Position numbers and translations under genes: made by a program. Source: Desulfocicer sp963675955 (GTDB lineage Bacteria > Desulfobacterota > Desulfobacteria > Desulfobacterales > Desulfobacteraceae). From it: DNA of 64,000 bases. Under the pieces are notes generated by a model. The model did no database searches, was not told where the DNA came from, and worked only from the letters and a program-made list of their open reading frames with translations. Positions 24,834 to 33,913 of the stretch are shown piece after piece (position 1 is the stretch's first letter; the number at the start of each line of letters is the position of its first letter). The DNA is taken from contig CAXXVR010000009.1 in NCBI GenBank assembly GCA_963675955.2, positions 248,001-312,000 on the forward strand, in the 5' to 3' direction.

Positions 24834-25780
24834 TGAATAAACTTAAAGGAATTGCAGCCGTGGTGGTGGCAGGGGCTTTGTTTATCCTGCTGACGTCGGC
24901 CTATATCGTGGATGAGACCGAGCAGGTGGTTATTACCCAATTCGGTCGGGTGGTGGGAACACCTGTGGTCTCTCCGGGTCTGAATTTTAAGGTGCCCTTT
25001 ATTCAGAAGGCCACCTATTTCCCTAAAAATCTTCAGGAGTGGGATGGAGACCCCGGACAGGTGCCCACCCGGGACAAGACCTTTATCTGGGTGGATACCT
25101 TTGCAAGGTGGAAGATCGTGGACCCGGTGAAATATTTCCAGACGGTGAACAACATGGTGACGGCCCTGGGACGACTGGATGATATCATTGACCCTGCAGT
25201 GAGGAATTTTCTTACATCCTTCCGGCTGGTGGAAAGCGTAAGAAACAGCGACCGACCCATGGATACCTTTGAGGAGTTCAGTGATGAATCCGAAGGCCTG
25301 CAGGAATCCCAGTACAGAATCAAGGTGGGGCGAACTGAAATTACAAGGCGGATCATGGTCCAGGCCCAGCCCAAGCTTGAACCCTTCGGCATTGAATTGG
25401 TGGACGTTAAAATTAAACGCATCAATTATGTGGAAAAGGTTCGGGATGCCGTGTATGGCCGAATGATTGCCGAGCGTCGTCAGATTGCAGAAAAGTATCG
25501 TGCAGAAGGAAAGGGGGAGGCCAGTAACATCCAGGGTGACAAGGAAAAAGAACTCCAACTCATTCGCTCGGAGGCCTATCGTAAGGCTGAAGAGATCAAG
25601 GGTGAGGCAGACGCCAAAGCCGCCGAAATTTATGCTTCGGCCTACGGATTAGACCCTGAATTCTATTCCTTTTTAAAGACCATGGACGTCTACCGGACGG
25701 TGCTTGATAAATCCGGAACATTGGTGCTTTCAACGGATTCTGAGTTCATGAAGTACTTTAAAGGTTCAAAGGGCTTATAA
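24833..25780 (+). CDS. hflC: FtsH protease modulator HflC
   Basis: 315 residues. An N-terminal signal anchor (AAVVVAGALFILLTSAYIV) is followed by the SPFH domain (VDETEQVVITQFGRVVGTPVVSPGLNFKVPF) and a charged coiled coil (about 205-265) ending in the conserved TDSEFMKYFKG tail. Overlaps hflK by one base, as in most genomes. Confidence 0.95.
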   Translation: MNKLKGIAAVVVAGALFILLTSAYIVDETEQVVITQFGRVVGTPVVSPGLNFKVPFIQKATYFPKNLQEWDGDPGQVPTRDKTFIWVDTFARWKIVDPVKYFQTVNNMVTALGRLDDIIDPAVRNFLTSFRLVESVRNSDRPMDTFEEFSDESEGLQESQYRIKVGRTEITRRIMVQAQPKLEPFGIELVDVKIKRINYVEKVRDAVYGRMIAERRQIAEKYRAEGKGEASNIQGDKEKELQLIRSEAYRKAEEIKGEADAKAAEIYASAYGLDPEFYSFLKTMDVYRTVLDKSGTLVLSTDSEFMKYFKGSKGL

Positions 25781-25781
25781 T

Positions 25782-25842
25782 AAAAAAAGTGGGAAGTGGA
25801 AAGCGGGGGTGTGATGACTGCACTCCCCGGTTCCATACCCAC
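25782..25842 (-). terminator. Terminator of the bS22-like gene
   Basis: Read leftward, a long interrupted stem (GTGGG at the base, GGGGTG/CACTCCCC at the top; 25789-25842) is followed by TTTTTTTATTA. It lies between the converging small gene and hflC. Confidence 0.75.
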
Positions 25843-25858
25843 TCTATAATACAAGGCT

Positions 25859-25957
25859 TTATTTGCCCTTACGTCTCTGATGCCGTGTTCTGGCAAGGAG
25901 TTTTCGATGTTTGTGTTTTCTCATTTTTTTTCGTCTCTTCTTGATAACGCTGCCCAA
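25859..25957 (-). CDS. AURKAIP1/COX24-domain small ribosomal protein (bS22-like), 32 residues
   Basis: A 32-residue, almost wholly basic peptide starting MGSVIKKRRKKMRKH and ending TRHQRRKGK. GSVIKKRRKKM...HRKLL..TRHQRRK is the signature of the AURKAIP1/COX24 domain, found in mitochondrial mS38 and in the tiny bacterial 30S protein bS22. The start is TTG (25955-25957), 7 bases after AAAGGAGG, a near-perfect ribosome binding site; a longer in-frame extension to 26113 lacks one. It has its own terminator. Such genes are often missed by annotation because of size and start codon. Confidence 0.88.
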   Translation of the reverse strand: MGSVIKKRRKKMRKHKHRKLLARTRHQRRKGK

Positions 25958-26111
25958 AAAATCACCTCCTTTACAGGAATTGTAAATATCCATAGTTAAT
26001 GTCAATCCTGTCTTTATAGCATATGGATTCAGGGGATGTCCATTGATTTTTTCAGGCCCGGTCATAACAATGGATACCCTGTGTTTTTCTTTCTTCCCAG
26101 GGGGATCTGTC

Positions 26112-26648
26112 ATGTCTGATGATAAATTTTTTAATGAAAAACAACTGTGTCTGGTTCAGGAGGCGGTGTGTGTATCTGAGGATCTGGTCAGTAACCATTA
26201 TAAAATGTCTTCGGCTCAGTGGATACGCAGTTGCTATGAGGTTAAAACGGCAAAAGATCTTGATGTGCAGGAAAAAGTGAATGGTCCCTTTGCCCAGGTC
26301 ATGGGATACCGGGCTCAGAAAAAAAACGGATGTCTGGGCTCTTCATATTTTGATTTTTACAGGATCTGTATTCAGGACCATGCCATCTTGTCCGCTGTTG
26401 AAAAACAGGCAAACCTGCTGAAACTTTTTCCCTTTTTGCTGTATATTATTGTCCATGAATTGATTCATATTGTGCGGTTTGCAAGGTTTCAGCAGATATA
26501 TGCGTGTGCCTCTGAGGCAGACTGTGCCATGGAAGAAGAGCGTATTGTTCATGGAATTACCTTTGAGATCTTGCGGGGCATTACAGTTGCCGGAATGGAG
26601 CAAGTGTTTGTATATTATAGAAAATGGCGTTGCGTTCAGGGTGTATAG
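26112..26648 (+). CDS. Hypothetical HExxH-motif protein
   Basis: 178 residues, no family recognised. The middle holds YIIVHELIHIVRFARF, a zincin-like HELIH inside a hydrophobic helix, followed ~20 residues on by EADCAMEEERIVHGITFEIL with several Glu that could give a third ligand. No signal peptide. It may be a small metallopeptidase, but the motif alone is weak proof. Start ATG 26112 follows GGGGGATCTGTC; an upstream in-frame ATG is less likely. It lies before the FmdB-like gene, 107 bases apart. Confidence 0.6.
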   Translation: MSDDKFFNEKQLCLVQEAVCVSEDLVSNHYKMSSAQWIRSCYEVKTAKDLDVQEKVNGPFAQVMGYRAQKKNGCLGSSYFDFYRICIQDHAILSAVEKQANLLKLFPFLLYIIVHELIHIVRFARFQQIYACASEADCAMEEERIVHGITFEILRGITVAGMEQVFVYYRKWRCVQGV

Positions 26649-26755
26649 AGTTGTGTTTAAATTTTTTCGACATCTCCTTGACAAGGGGTAAAGACTGACT
26701 ATTTTATCATTGAATTTGAAATGGCTGAAAACCAAAATATGGAGAAAAAGTTAAA

Positions 26756-27052
26756 ATGCCGATTTATGAGTATGAGTGTAGTGAGTGCGGGCAGATCGAA
26801 GAAGCATTACAGAAAATGTCAGATCCTCCGCTTTCTACATGCAAACACTGCCATGGAAAACTTCATAAAATCCTTTCCCAGAGCTCTTTTCATCTGAAGG
26901 GTTCGGGCTGGTATGTCACCGATTACGGCGGAAGCACCTCCAAGGCAGACACTTCGTCGTCTGCAGGAAAATCATCCCAGAGTACCCCTTCTGCTTCATG
27001 CGCCCAGAAATCAGCCAAGGTGGATACTCCGGGTTCAAGTGCATCTGAATAG
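26756..27052 (+). CDS. FmdB-type zinc-ribbon protein
   Basis: 98 residues. The N-terminus MPIYEYECSECGQIEE, then TCKHCHG and KGSGWYVTDY, is the FmdB/CxxC regulatory-protein pattern (one zinc ribbon, CxxC...CxxC). The second half is a Ser/Lys-rich low-complexity tail ending CAQKSAKVD. Originally linked to amide-hydrolase regulation, the family's role is not established. Located 204 bases before groES. Confidence 0.88.
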   Translation: MPIYEYECSECGQIEEALQKMSDPPLSTCKHCHGKLHKILSQSSFHLKGSGWYVTDYGGSTSKADTSSSAGKSSQSTPSASCAQKSAKVDTPGSSASE

Positions 27053-27256
27053 TCATTCAAAACAGTACAAAAATAAAATAGCAACAGGCTTTGTTGAGCG
27101 AGATGATATGTGTCATGCAGTGCTGCTTTTTGCCGGTGTTTCATGTGTGTGTGGAGCTGTTTAAAACATGACGTGCCGATGCATGCATGGCCTGAATATC
27201 GTTAAACGCTAAATACTTAAATATAAACTTTATCTAATAAAAGGAGAGAAAACACC

Positions 27257-27544
27257 ATGAGTTTAAGACCGTTACAGGACAGAATCCTTGTTGAGCGTAT
27301 GGAAGAGACCACAAAAACCAAGGGTGGCATCATTATTCCGGATACTGCCAAGGAAAAACCGGCCGAAGGTAAGGTTATTGCCACTGGAAATGGCCGGGTG
27401 GGAGAGGACGGCAAGTTGATCCCCATGGATCTTAAGGTGGGCGACCGTATCCTTTTCAGTAAATATGGTGGAACCGATGTTAAAATTGACGATAAGGACT
27501 ACCTGATCATGCGCCAGGATGATGTGCTCGGCGTTATTGAGTAA
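27257..27544 (+). CDS. groES: Co-chaperonin GroES
   Basis: 95 residues, standard. LRPLQDRILVERME, the mobile loop KTKGGIIIPDTAKEKP, VGDRILFSKYGGTDVKI and the end DDVLGVIE. Caps the GroEL chamber. Start follows AAAAGGAGAG. No CIRCE inverted repeat was found in the 204 bases upstream, so HrcA control is not evident here. Confidence 0.97.
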   Translation: MSLRPLQDRILVERMEETTKTKGGIIIPDTAKEKPAEGKVIATGNGRVGEDGKLIPMDLKVGDRILFSKYGGTDVKIDDKDYLIMRQDDVLGVIE

Positions 27545-27697
27545 ATGTTCTGTCCCGTATCCCATGGGACGTTTAAAGCGCATGGCATTGAATGCCTGTC
27601 ACAAGGAAAATTAAAATGCCGGTGATTCCAGTTGCTCTGGATGGCATTTTTTATAAAAAAAATCTGAAAAAATATAAATACATGGAGGCCCTGATCA

Positions 27698-29356
27698 ATG
27701 GCTAAAGAGATTAAATATGATGCAAAAGCCCGCGAAGCAATGCTCAAAGGTGTACAGACCCTTGCAGATGCAGTTGTTGTAACCCTTGGACCCAAGGGTA
27801 GAAATGTTGTCATCGAAAAATCCTGGGGTTCCCCCAATGTCACCAAAGACGGCGTTACCGTGGCCAAAGAAATCGAGCTTGAAGACAAGTTTGAAAACAT
27901 GGGTGCCCAGATGGTAAAGGAAGTGGCCAGCAAGACCAGTGACATGGCCGGTGACGGTACTACCACCGCAACGGTTCTGGCCCGGGCTATCTATGAAGAA
28001 GGTCAGAAGTTGGTTGTGGCCGGTAACAACCCCATGGGGATCAAACGCGGTATTGACATGGCCGTTGCCAGCATGGTTTCTGAACTTGAAAAAATGAGTA
28101 ATCCCACCAAGGATCAGAAGGAAATTGCCCAGATCGGTACCATTTCCGCTAACAGTGATGACACCATTGGAAATATAATTGCCGAAGCCATGGGTAAGGT
28201 TGGCAAGGAAGGCGTTATCACCGTTGAAGAAGCCAAATCCATGGATACCACCCTGGACGTGGTTGAGGGTATGCAGTTTGACCGGGGTTATCTTTCTCCC
28301 TATTTTGCCACCAACGTGGAAAAAATGGTTGCAGAACTTGACAATCCCTTTATCCTTATCTGCGACAAGAAAATCAGCAGCATGAAGGATCTGCTTCCGG
28401 TATTGGAGGAAGTGGCAAAAATGAGTAAGCCCCTGGTGATCATTTCTGAAGATATTGAAGGTGAAGCCCTTGCCACACTGGTTGTGAACAAGATTCGCGG
28501 TACCTTGAATGTGGCAGCAGTAAAAGCCCCCGGTTTTGGTGACAGAAGAAAAGCCATGCTTGAAGACATTGCAATTCTGACCGGTGCCCAGGTGGTTTCA
28601 GAGGATGTGGGTCTCAAACTTGAAAACGTCGGTATTAATGATCTGGGTCAGGCCAAGTCCGTTGTCATTGACAAGGACAACACCACCATCATTGATGGTG
28701 CCGGTTCCAGAGAGGCCCTTGAAGGCCGTGTGAAGATGATCCGTGCCCAAGTGGAAGAGACCTCTTCAGACTACGATCGTGAAAAACTCCAGGAACGTCT
28801 GGCAAAACTCATCGGTGGTGTGGCTGTTATCAGTGTGGGTGCTGCTACAGAAACCGAGATGAAAGAAAAGAAAGCCCGTGTAGAAGACGCATTGAACGCC
28901 ACCCGTGCCGCCGTTGAAGAGGGAGTTGTTCCTGGTGGTGGTGTGGCTCTGGTTCGTGCAAGTGCAGGCCTTGCCGCCCTTACAGGTGATCAGGAAGAGC
29001 TGCTTGGTATCAAGGTTGTGGCCCGTGCTATTGAAGAACCCCTGCGTCAGATTTCCAACAATGCCGGTGTGGAAGGATCCGTTGTTATCAACAAAGTCCG
29101 AGAAGGCGAAGGTTCCTTTGGGTATAATGCCAGAACAAATGTCTATGAAGATCTCATTGCTGCTGGTGTCATTGATCCCAAAAAAGTGGTTCGGTTTGCC
29201 CTGCAGAATGCAGCCAGTGTGGCATCCGTCATGCTGACCACCGAAGCCATGATTGCAGAAAAACCTGAACCCGATGCGGCTGCCGGCGGTGGAATGCCCG
29301 GTGGTGGAATGGGCGGCATGGGTGGAATGGGCGGCGGAATGCCCGGCATGATGTAA
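27698..29356 (+). CDS. groEL: Chaperonin GroEL
   Basis: 552 residues. VTLGPKGRNVVIEKS, DGTTTATVLARAI (nucleotide site), the apical domain, GGVAVISVGAATETEMKEKKARVEDALNA in separate conserved pieces, and a C-terminal Gly-Gly-Met-rich tail. Forms the 14-mer folding chamber with GroES. 153 bases after groES; start follows GGAGG. A terminator lies 39 bases after the stop. Confidence 0.98.
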   Translation: MAKEIKYDAKAREAMLKGVQTLADAVVVTLGPKGRNVVIEKSWGSPNVTKDGVTVAKEIELEDKFENMGAQMVKEVASKTSDMAGDGTTTATVLARAIYEEGQKLVVAGNNPMGIKRGIDMAVASMVSELEKMSNPTKDQKEIAQIGTISANSDDTIGNIIAEAMGKVGKEGVITVEEAKSMDTTLDVVEGMQFDRGYLSPYFATNVEKMVAELDNPFILICDKKISSMKDLLPVLEEVAKMSKPLVIISEDIEGEALATLVVNKIRGTLNVAAVKAPGFGDRRKAMLEDIAILTGAQVVSEDVGLKLENVGINDLGQAKSVVIDKDNTTIIDGAGSREALEGRVKMIRAQVEETSSDYDREKLQERLAKLIGGVAVISVGAATETEMKEKKARVEDALNATRAAVEEGVVPGGGVALVRASAGLAALTGDQEELLGIKVVARAIEEPLRQISNNAGVEGSVVINKVREGEGSFGYNARTNVYEDLIAAGVIDPKKVVRFALQNAASVASVMLTTEAMIAEKPEPDAAAGGGMPGGGMGGMGGMGGGMPGMM

Positions 29357-29395
29357 TCTGCTGAACTGATTACCTTGTGATCCCAGTATAATTGT

Positions 29396-29431
29396 AAAAC
29401 CCCTGTGCACCTGCACAGGGGTTTTTTGTTT
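29396..29431 (+). terminator. Rho-independent terminator of groESL
   Basis: AACCCCTGTGCA and TGCACAGGGGTT form a stem of 12 bp with a two- to three-base loop and a T-run. Confidence 0.92.
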
Positions 29432-29449
29432 TGAAACTGCAAGCTCTGC

Positions 29450-29478
29450 TTGACATGGCCGAGCACCTAATATAGCAT
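29450..29478 (+). promoter_or_regulatory. Possible promoter of the tol operon
   Basis: TTGACA at 29450-29455, 17-base spacer, TAGCAT at 29473-29478 (weak -10; TATAGC at 15 bases is the alternative). It lies between the groEL terminator and tolQ. Confidence 0.55.
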
Positions 29479-29542
29479 TGTCAGTGGTTTAAACGTCACA
29501 TGTAACGGTTTCTTTCCCCACGTATTAAAATGGAGTTATGAT

Positions 29543-30259
29543 ATGAGTCCCGAATCCGCTGGTGTGTTTCACATGCTGACCAGTGCAGGTCTGGTGGTTA
29601 AGCTGGTGCTGCTGCTGCTTTTGTTTTTTTCCATCACCTCCTGGGCCATCATGTTCATTAAATATCGTTATATTAGAAAGGCCCATCAATCTTCGGTGGC
29701 CTTTATTGATCTTTTCTGGCAGTGCCGAAACCTAGGGGATGCCTTTGCCCGGGCAAGATCACAGAAATCAAGTCCTGTGGCCCGGCTGTTCATGGCCGGT
29801 TACATGGAAATTAAAAAGAATAGTGATGGAGAAACCTTGCCTGCTGGCATTTCTGCGGGGGGCGATGGCATGACGGGGTTTCAATTAATGGGAAGTGTAA
29901 AAAGGGCTTTGAGGCGTTCCATTGATTTGGAGCTGCGTCGGCTGGGACAGCTTGTTCCTTTTCTGGCCACCGCTGGTAATACCGCTCCTTTCATTGGCCT
30001 GTTCGGCACCGTTTGGGGAATCATGAACACCTTCCGGGGGATTGGTTTGAGTCAGTCTGCAAGCCTGGCGGTGGTGGCACCGGGTATTTCAGAGGCCCTT
30101 GTTGCCACGGCAGCGGGCCTTGCTGTTGCTATCCCAGCGGTGATTGCCTATAATTATTTTATCAGCCGAATTCGGGTGATGGACTCCGAACTTCAGGGTT
30201 TTGCCGCAGATTTTTTAAATTTGATTGAGCGGGATATTAAACGCAGCAAGGGGGCATGA
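29543..30259 (+). CDS. tolQ: Tol-Pal proton channel subunit TolQ (MotA/TolQ/ExbB family)
   Basis: 238 residues. Three membrane helices: about 16-38, ~135-155 and ~170-200, with the family motif AAGNTAPFIGLFGTVWGIMNTFRGI split across the second. With TolR it uses the proton motive force to drive the Tol machine during outer-membrane constriction. Its stop overlaps the tolR start by 4 bases. Gene order tolQRAB-pal-cpoB fixes the assignment to Tol rather than Exb. Confidence 0.93.
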   Translation: MSPESAGVFHMLTSAGLVVKLVLLLLLFFSITSWAIMFIKYRYIRKAHQSSVAFIDLFWQCRNLGDAFARARSQKSSPVARLFMAGYMEIKKNSDGETLPAGISAGGDGMTGFQLMGSVKRALRRSIDLELRRLGQLVPFLATAGNTAPFIGLFGTVWGIMNTFRGIGLSQSASLAVVAPGISEALVATAAGLAVAIPAVIAYNYFISRIRVMDSELQGFAADFLNLIERDIKRSKGA

Positions 30260-30675
30260 TGCAATCTGGTTTCAATCGTGATGATCTGGTTTCTGAAATC
30301 AATGTCACCCCCTTTGTGGATGTGATGCTGGTATTGCTTATTATTTTTATGGTGACAGCCCCCATGATGGTCCAGGGTGTGGATGTGAATCTCCCACGGG
30401 CTGCTGCGGCACCCCTGGAAGAAAAGGTGGAGCATCTTGTGGTTACCGTCAGGCAGGATGGTCAGGTGTATTTAAATGAGCAGGCGGTGGGGGTGGATTA
30501 CCTCACCCGCAAGCTGGAGTTGATATTAATTGACATGGGTGCAAGGGATGTCTATCTCCGGGCAGATAAAGATGTCCCTTACGGGCGGGTGGTGGATATC
30601 ATGGCCCGTATTAAAAAGGCCGGGGTCACCAGTCTTGGCATGGTGACGCTTCCGGAAATCAATGAAGCTTCCTGA
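30256..30675 (+). CDS. tolR: Tol-Pal subunit TolR (ExbD family)
   Basis: 139 residues. EINVTPFVDVMLVLLIIFMVTAP contains the channel Asp (in VDVML) within the single membrane helix; a periplasmic domain (about 45-139) follows, starting VDVNLPRA. Couples proton flow through TolQ to TolA. Overlaps tolQ by 4 bases. Confidence 0.93.
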   Translation: MMQSGFNRDDLVSEINVTPFVDVMLVLLIIFMVTAPMMVQGVDVNLPRAAAAPLEEKVEHLVVTVRQDGQVYLNEQAVGVDYLTRKLELILIDMGARDVYLRADKDVPYGRVVDIMARIKKAGVTSLGMVTLPEINEAS

Positions 30676-30684
30676 TTACATGCC

Positions 30685-31746
30685 ATGAAACCATTCCAGA
30701 AACATACCGGTGCACCCGGTTGGAAAAAAGGGCCTTCACCGGATAATAAAGAAGTGAAAAGCCAGTTCAGTCCTCTCTTGTTCGGGGCATCTCTGGTATT
30801 CCATTTTATTTTGTTTGCGGTTTTTTTTTTGATTCAGGACATGTCTCCTTCATCGGTGGAGTTACCCATGGTCAAGGTCAACCTGGTGTCCTTTGATACT
30901 GTTGCCGTGTCCGATGATGTACCCCTTGTGGATCCCGGGGATGCTGTGGATTCTCCGGAATCCCCTGTGGAGACCGTCTCCCGGGAGTTACCCCCGGAGC
31001 CACCGGGTTTGCCCGAACCTGTTCAACCGGTGACACCTGTGGAGGCAGCGTCTTCACCGTCACCCCCGGAGGTGCCTGAACCGGAACCCGTCATGGAAAT
31101 TCCCGTTAAAATACCCCTGGTGGACAAAAAGCCCGTTCCCAAAAAAGAAACGGTGCCTCCACCGAAGGCTGTGCCGGTTAAGCCTGTACCGGTTAAGCCT
31201 GTACCGGTAGCTCCTGCGCCGGTAAAACCCCCGCCTCCGAAACAGAAAGTCTCTTTGAAAAAGAAAACCTATAGACCGGAAGCGGTGCTTGCCGGTGCCA
31301 AAAAACAAATCGCAGAATCGGTGAAAAAACAGGACGAGAATTCACTTGATACGGCATTGACAAGACTGCGCAAGAAAGTAGCTACCCAGACCAGCGGAGA
31401 TCGGGGCGGTTTGTTTGGTGCCCGGGGCGGGCAGGTGAGCGGCTCCGGTGACAGCACCCGGGCCATTGACCTGTACAATCTTGAGCTGATGTACCGGATA
31501 CAGCAGAACTGGGCCTTTAACCGTCAGCTTGCCGGGGGTAATGATGCCATGGAGGTACGGATTCTTATTAAAATTTTAAAATCCGGACAGATTCGGGACA
31601 TCTGGTTTGAAACCCGGTCTGGGAATCGATTTCTGGACGAGTCTGCACTGAAGGCTGTTAAGAAATCCAACCCCCTGTCACCCCTGCCAAGGGGATACGA
31701 TACCTATGATGTGGGTCTGATTTTTACACCTTCGGGATTAATGTGA
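30685..31746 (+). CDS. TolA/TonB-type energy transducer
   Basis: 353 residues. One N-terminal membrane helix (about 33-52, LVFHFILFAVFFLI), a long Pro/Val/Glu-rich periplasmic stalk (about 70-205, with tandem KPVPV units), a charged helix, then a C-terminal TonB-type domain (LMYRIQQNWAFNRQL to the end). In place of the classical helical TolA it would link TolQR to Pal across the periplasm; by position it is the TolA of this operon. Nine bases after tolR. Confidence 0.85.
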   Translation: MKPFQKHTGAPGWKKGPSPDNKEVKSQFSPLLFGASLVFHFILFAVFFLIQDMSPSSVELPMVKVNLVSFDTVAVSDDVPLVDPGDAVDSPESPVETVSRELPPEPPGLPEPVQPVTPVEAASSPSPPEVPEPEPVMEIPVKIPLVDKKPVPKKETVPPPKAVPVKPVPVKPVPVAPAPVKPPPPKQKVSLKKKTYRPEAVLAGAKKQIAESVKKQDENSLDTALTRLRKKVATQTSGDRGGLFGARGGQVSGSGDSTRAIDLYNLELMYRIQQNWAFNRQLAGGNDAMEVRILIKILKSGQIRDIWFETRSGNRFLDESALKAVKKSNPLSPLPRGYDTYDVGLIFTPSGLM

Positions 31747-31824
31747 TGAGGTCTGATTGCTTACAACAAAGGCCGCTCTGGGAAGGAGTCATCAGGGCAA
31801 AGGGAAGGGATGAGGAGAAAATAC

Positions 31825-33174
31825 ATGGTATACCCCAAGGCGGAAAAAATCCTTAACTGCTTTAAAAGATTTTTTATTTGTTGCATCATCGCTGCATGGG
31901 GTCTTGCCCCGGCAGTTGTTCATGCCCAGCATACCTATATTAACATAAAAGATCCGTTCATTCGCAAGGTGCCCCTTGCCATACCGGATTTTAAATCCTT
32001 TGGCACCGGGGGACAGGCTCCGGGTTACGGAGATGCAGCCCGTGCCATTCTGGTGGAGGGTATGACCTTCACCGGTTATATCAATGTGCTTGATCCTGCC
32101 GGATTTCAGGAAAATCCCGCTGTCACAGGTATCACCGGTGATGATCTTCATTTTAAAAAATGGACTGCCGTCGGGGCCGAACTTCTTGTCACCGGTGGGA
32201 TTGCCGAGCAGGACGGTAATATCCGTCTGGAAATGCGTTTATTTGACCCCTTTAAGGAAAGGCTTGTGCTGGGAAAGGTCTACACTGGCCGGCAGACGGA
32301 TCTGCGCACCATGGTGCATCGTTTCTGTGGAGAGATAAATTTGTATCTCACCGGAAAAAGAGGTGTTTTCGGCAGTCGCATTGTGTTTGTTTCCCGCGTG
32401 GGGCAAAATAAAGAGATTTTTATCAGCGATTTTGACGGCCATGCCCCCCGTCAGAAAACCAATCATAAAAGCATTACCCTTTCCCCATGCCTTTCCTGGG
32501 ATGGTAAGTGGCTGGCATACACCTCTTATGTAAATGGCAAGCCCGATATTTTTATCCAGAACTTGAAAACCCGGGCGCTGACCACCATTGCCTTTGACGG
32601 CATGAACATCACACCGGACTGGGTACCGGGAAAACTGGAGCTTGCCGCCACATTGAGTCTGGATGGGGACCAGGAGATTTATCTGCTTTCCGGTAAAGGT
32701 GAAATCTTAAGCCGCCTGACCCACAGCTGGGGCATTGATGTCTCGCCCCGGGTGTCTCCGGACGGCACAAAAATTGCCTTTGTTTCCCGTCGGGGGGGGA
32801 CCCCCCAGATTTATGTTAAAACCCTTGCCACCGGTGAGGTCATGCGGGTAACCTTTCAGGGCAAGTACAACACCTCTCCTTCCTGGTCGCCTCTGGGAAA
32901 TCAGCTGGCATATGTGGGAGTTGTGAAAAATGAAATCGATATTTATGTCACGGAATTCACCGGGGCAGGTGCACTGCGTCTGACCCGTGACCAGGGGGAT
33001 AATGAAGATCCGTCCTGGTCCCCGGACGGCAGCCTCATTGTGTTTTCATCCACCCGGGAAGGGGACTCAAAAATTTATGTCATGACACCCCGGGGAACCG
33101 ATGCCCGAAGGCTCATTCATCTGCCCGGTGAGCAGACCGATCCGAAATGGTCTGCCGGTGAAGACATCAATTGA
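31825..33174 (+). CDS. tolB: Tol-Pal periplasmic beta-propeller TolB
   Basis: 449 residues. Signal peptide (~1-34, ending in VVHAQ), an N-terminal alpha/beta domain (about 35-165) and a six-bladed propeller with repeated SPDGTKIAFVSRR and SWSPLGNQLAYVG-type blade motifs. Binds Pal and the transducer. Two ATGs lie in frame (31810, 31825); AGGAG at 8 bases favours 31825. 78 bases after the tolA-like gene. Confidence 0.92.
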   Translation: MVYPKAEKILNCFKRFFICCIIAAWGLAPAVVHAQHTYINIKDPFIRKVPLAIPDFKSFGTGGQAPGYGDAARAILVEGMTFTGYINVLDPAGFQENPAVTGITGDDLHFKKWTAVGAELLVTGGIAEQDGNIRLEMRLFDPFKERLVLGKVYTGRQTDLRTMVHRFCGEINLYLTGKRGVFGSRIVFVSRVGQNKEIFISDFDGHAPRQKTNHKSITLSPCLSWDGKWLAYTSYVNGKPDIFIQNLKTRALTTIAFDGMNITPDWVPGKLELAATLSLDGDQEIYLLSGKGEILSRLTHSWGIDVSPRVSPDGTKIAFVSRRGGTPQIYVKTLATGEVMRVTFQGKYNTSPSWSPLGNQLAYVGVVKNEIDIYVTEFTGAGALRLTRDQGDNEDPSWSPDGSLIVFSSTREGDSKIYVMTPRGTDARRLIHLPGEQTDPKWSAGEDIN

Positions 33175-33221
33175 TACGATGTTGTCGCCAGAGTTTGATT
33201 TTGATCATAAGCTTTATGTTC

Positions 33222-33241
33222 TGGGGTTGGTCACAACACGG
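33222..33241. repeat. Half of an R2 repeat
   Basis: TGGGGTTGGTCACAACACGG matches the left arm of R2 copies, but no partner arm follows. Probably a decayed copy in the tolB-pal gap. Confidence 0.45.
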
Positions 33242-33309
33242 TCTTTTTTGCAACCAGTCCCTACGTTTTTAATATGATAGTTAACGAGTTGAGCAATCAA
33301 GGAGGTAAG

Positions 33310-33903
33310 ATGAAAAAGCAGGTGATACGGAATCTGGTGATGGTGATGATGGTGGCAGGCCTCGCACTGACAATGTCCTGTGCCAAGAAAAACATTGCCG
33401 GGGACACCGCGGCCATGAAGGGTAACACGGCTGGAATATCCGCAGAAGAGGAGGCCGCACGCAGGGCCGCCCAGGAAAAGGCAAGGCTGATGGAAGAACA
33501 GCGACTCCAGGAACAGGCGCTCCAGGAAGATGCAGCCCGGCAACGTAACCTGCAGATGTCCGCCCGGGAACAATTTGAAAATCAGGATGTCTTGTTTGAC
33601 TATGACAGTGCCGTGCTTTCCGCCGAGGCCCGTCAGCTTTTGAAGATCAAGGCCAAGTGGCTGGATGTTAACGCGGGTTATAATATTGTAGTTCAGGGGC
33701 ATTGTGATGAAAGGGGCACCACCGAGTACAACCTGGCCCTGGGAGACCAGAGGGCCGCTGCGGTCAAGGCCTTTCTCATGGATCTTGGCATTTCTGGCGC
33801 CAGAATTACCACCATCAGTTATGGTGAGGAAAAACCCCTTGATCCGGGGAACAATGAAGCGGCCTGGGCCAGGAACAGACGAGCACATTTTGTAATTTTA
33901 TAA
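33310..33903 (+). CDS. pal: Peptidoglycan-associated lipoprotein Pal
   Basis: 197 residues. Lipoprotein signal with lipobox LTMSC, acylated Cys at 24. A Glu/Arg/Gln-rich helical linker (about 45-90) precedes an OmpA-like domain: FDYDSAVLS, GHCDERGTTEYNLALGDQRA. Anchors outer membrane to the cell wall and partners TolB. ATG 33310 follows GGAGG; an upstream in-frame start lacks one. Confidence 0.95.
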   Translation: MKKQVIRNLVMVMMVAGLALTMSCAKKNIAGDTAAMKGNTAGISAEEEAARRAAQEKARLMEEQRLQEQALQEDAARQRNLQMSAREQFENQDVLFDYDSAVLSAEARQLLKIKAKWLDVNAGYNIVVQGHCDERGTTEYNLALGDQRAAAVKAFLMDLGISGARITTISYGEEKPLDPGNNEAAWARNRRAHFVIL

Positions 33904-33913
33904 AGGAAACTAT

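Noticed and set aside
25859..26113. 84-residue version of the bS22-like protein
   Set aside because: Extension lacks a ribosome binding site and overlaps the start of the opposite gene; the TTG at 25957 has an excellent one.
27053..27256. CIRCE (HrcA operator) upstream of groES
   Set aside because: No TTAGCACTC-N9-GAGTGCTAA or close variant found.
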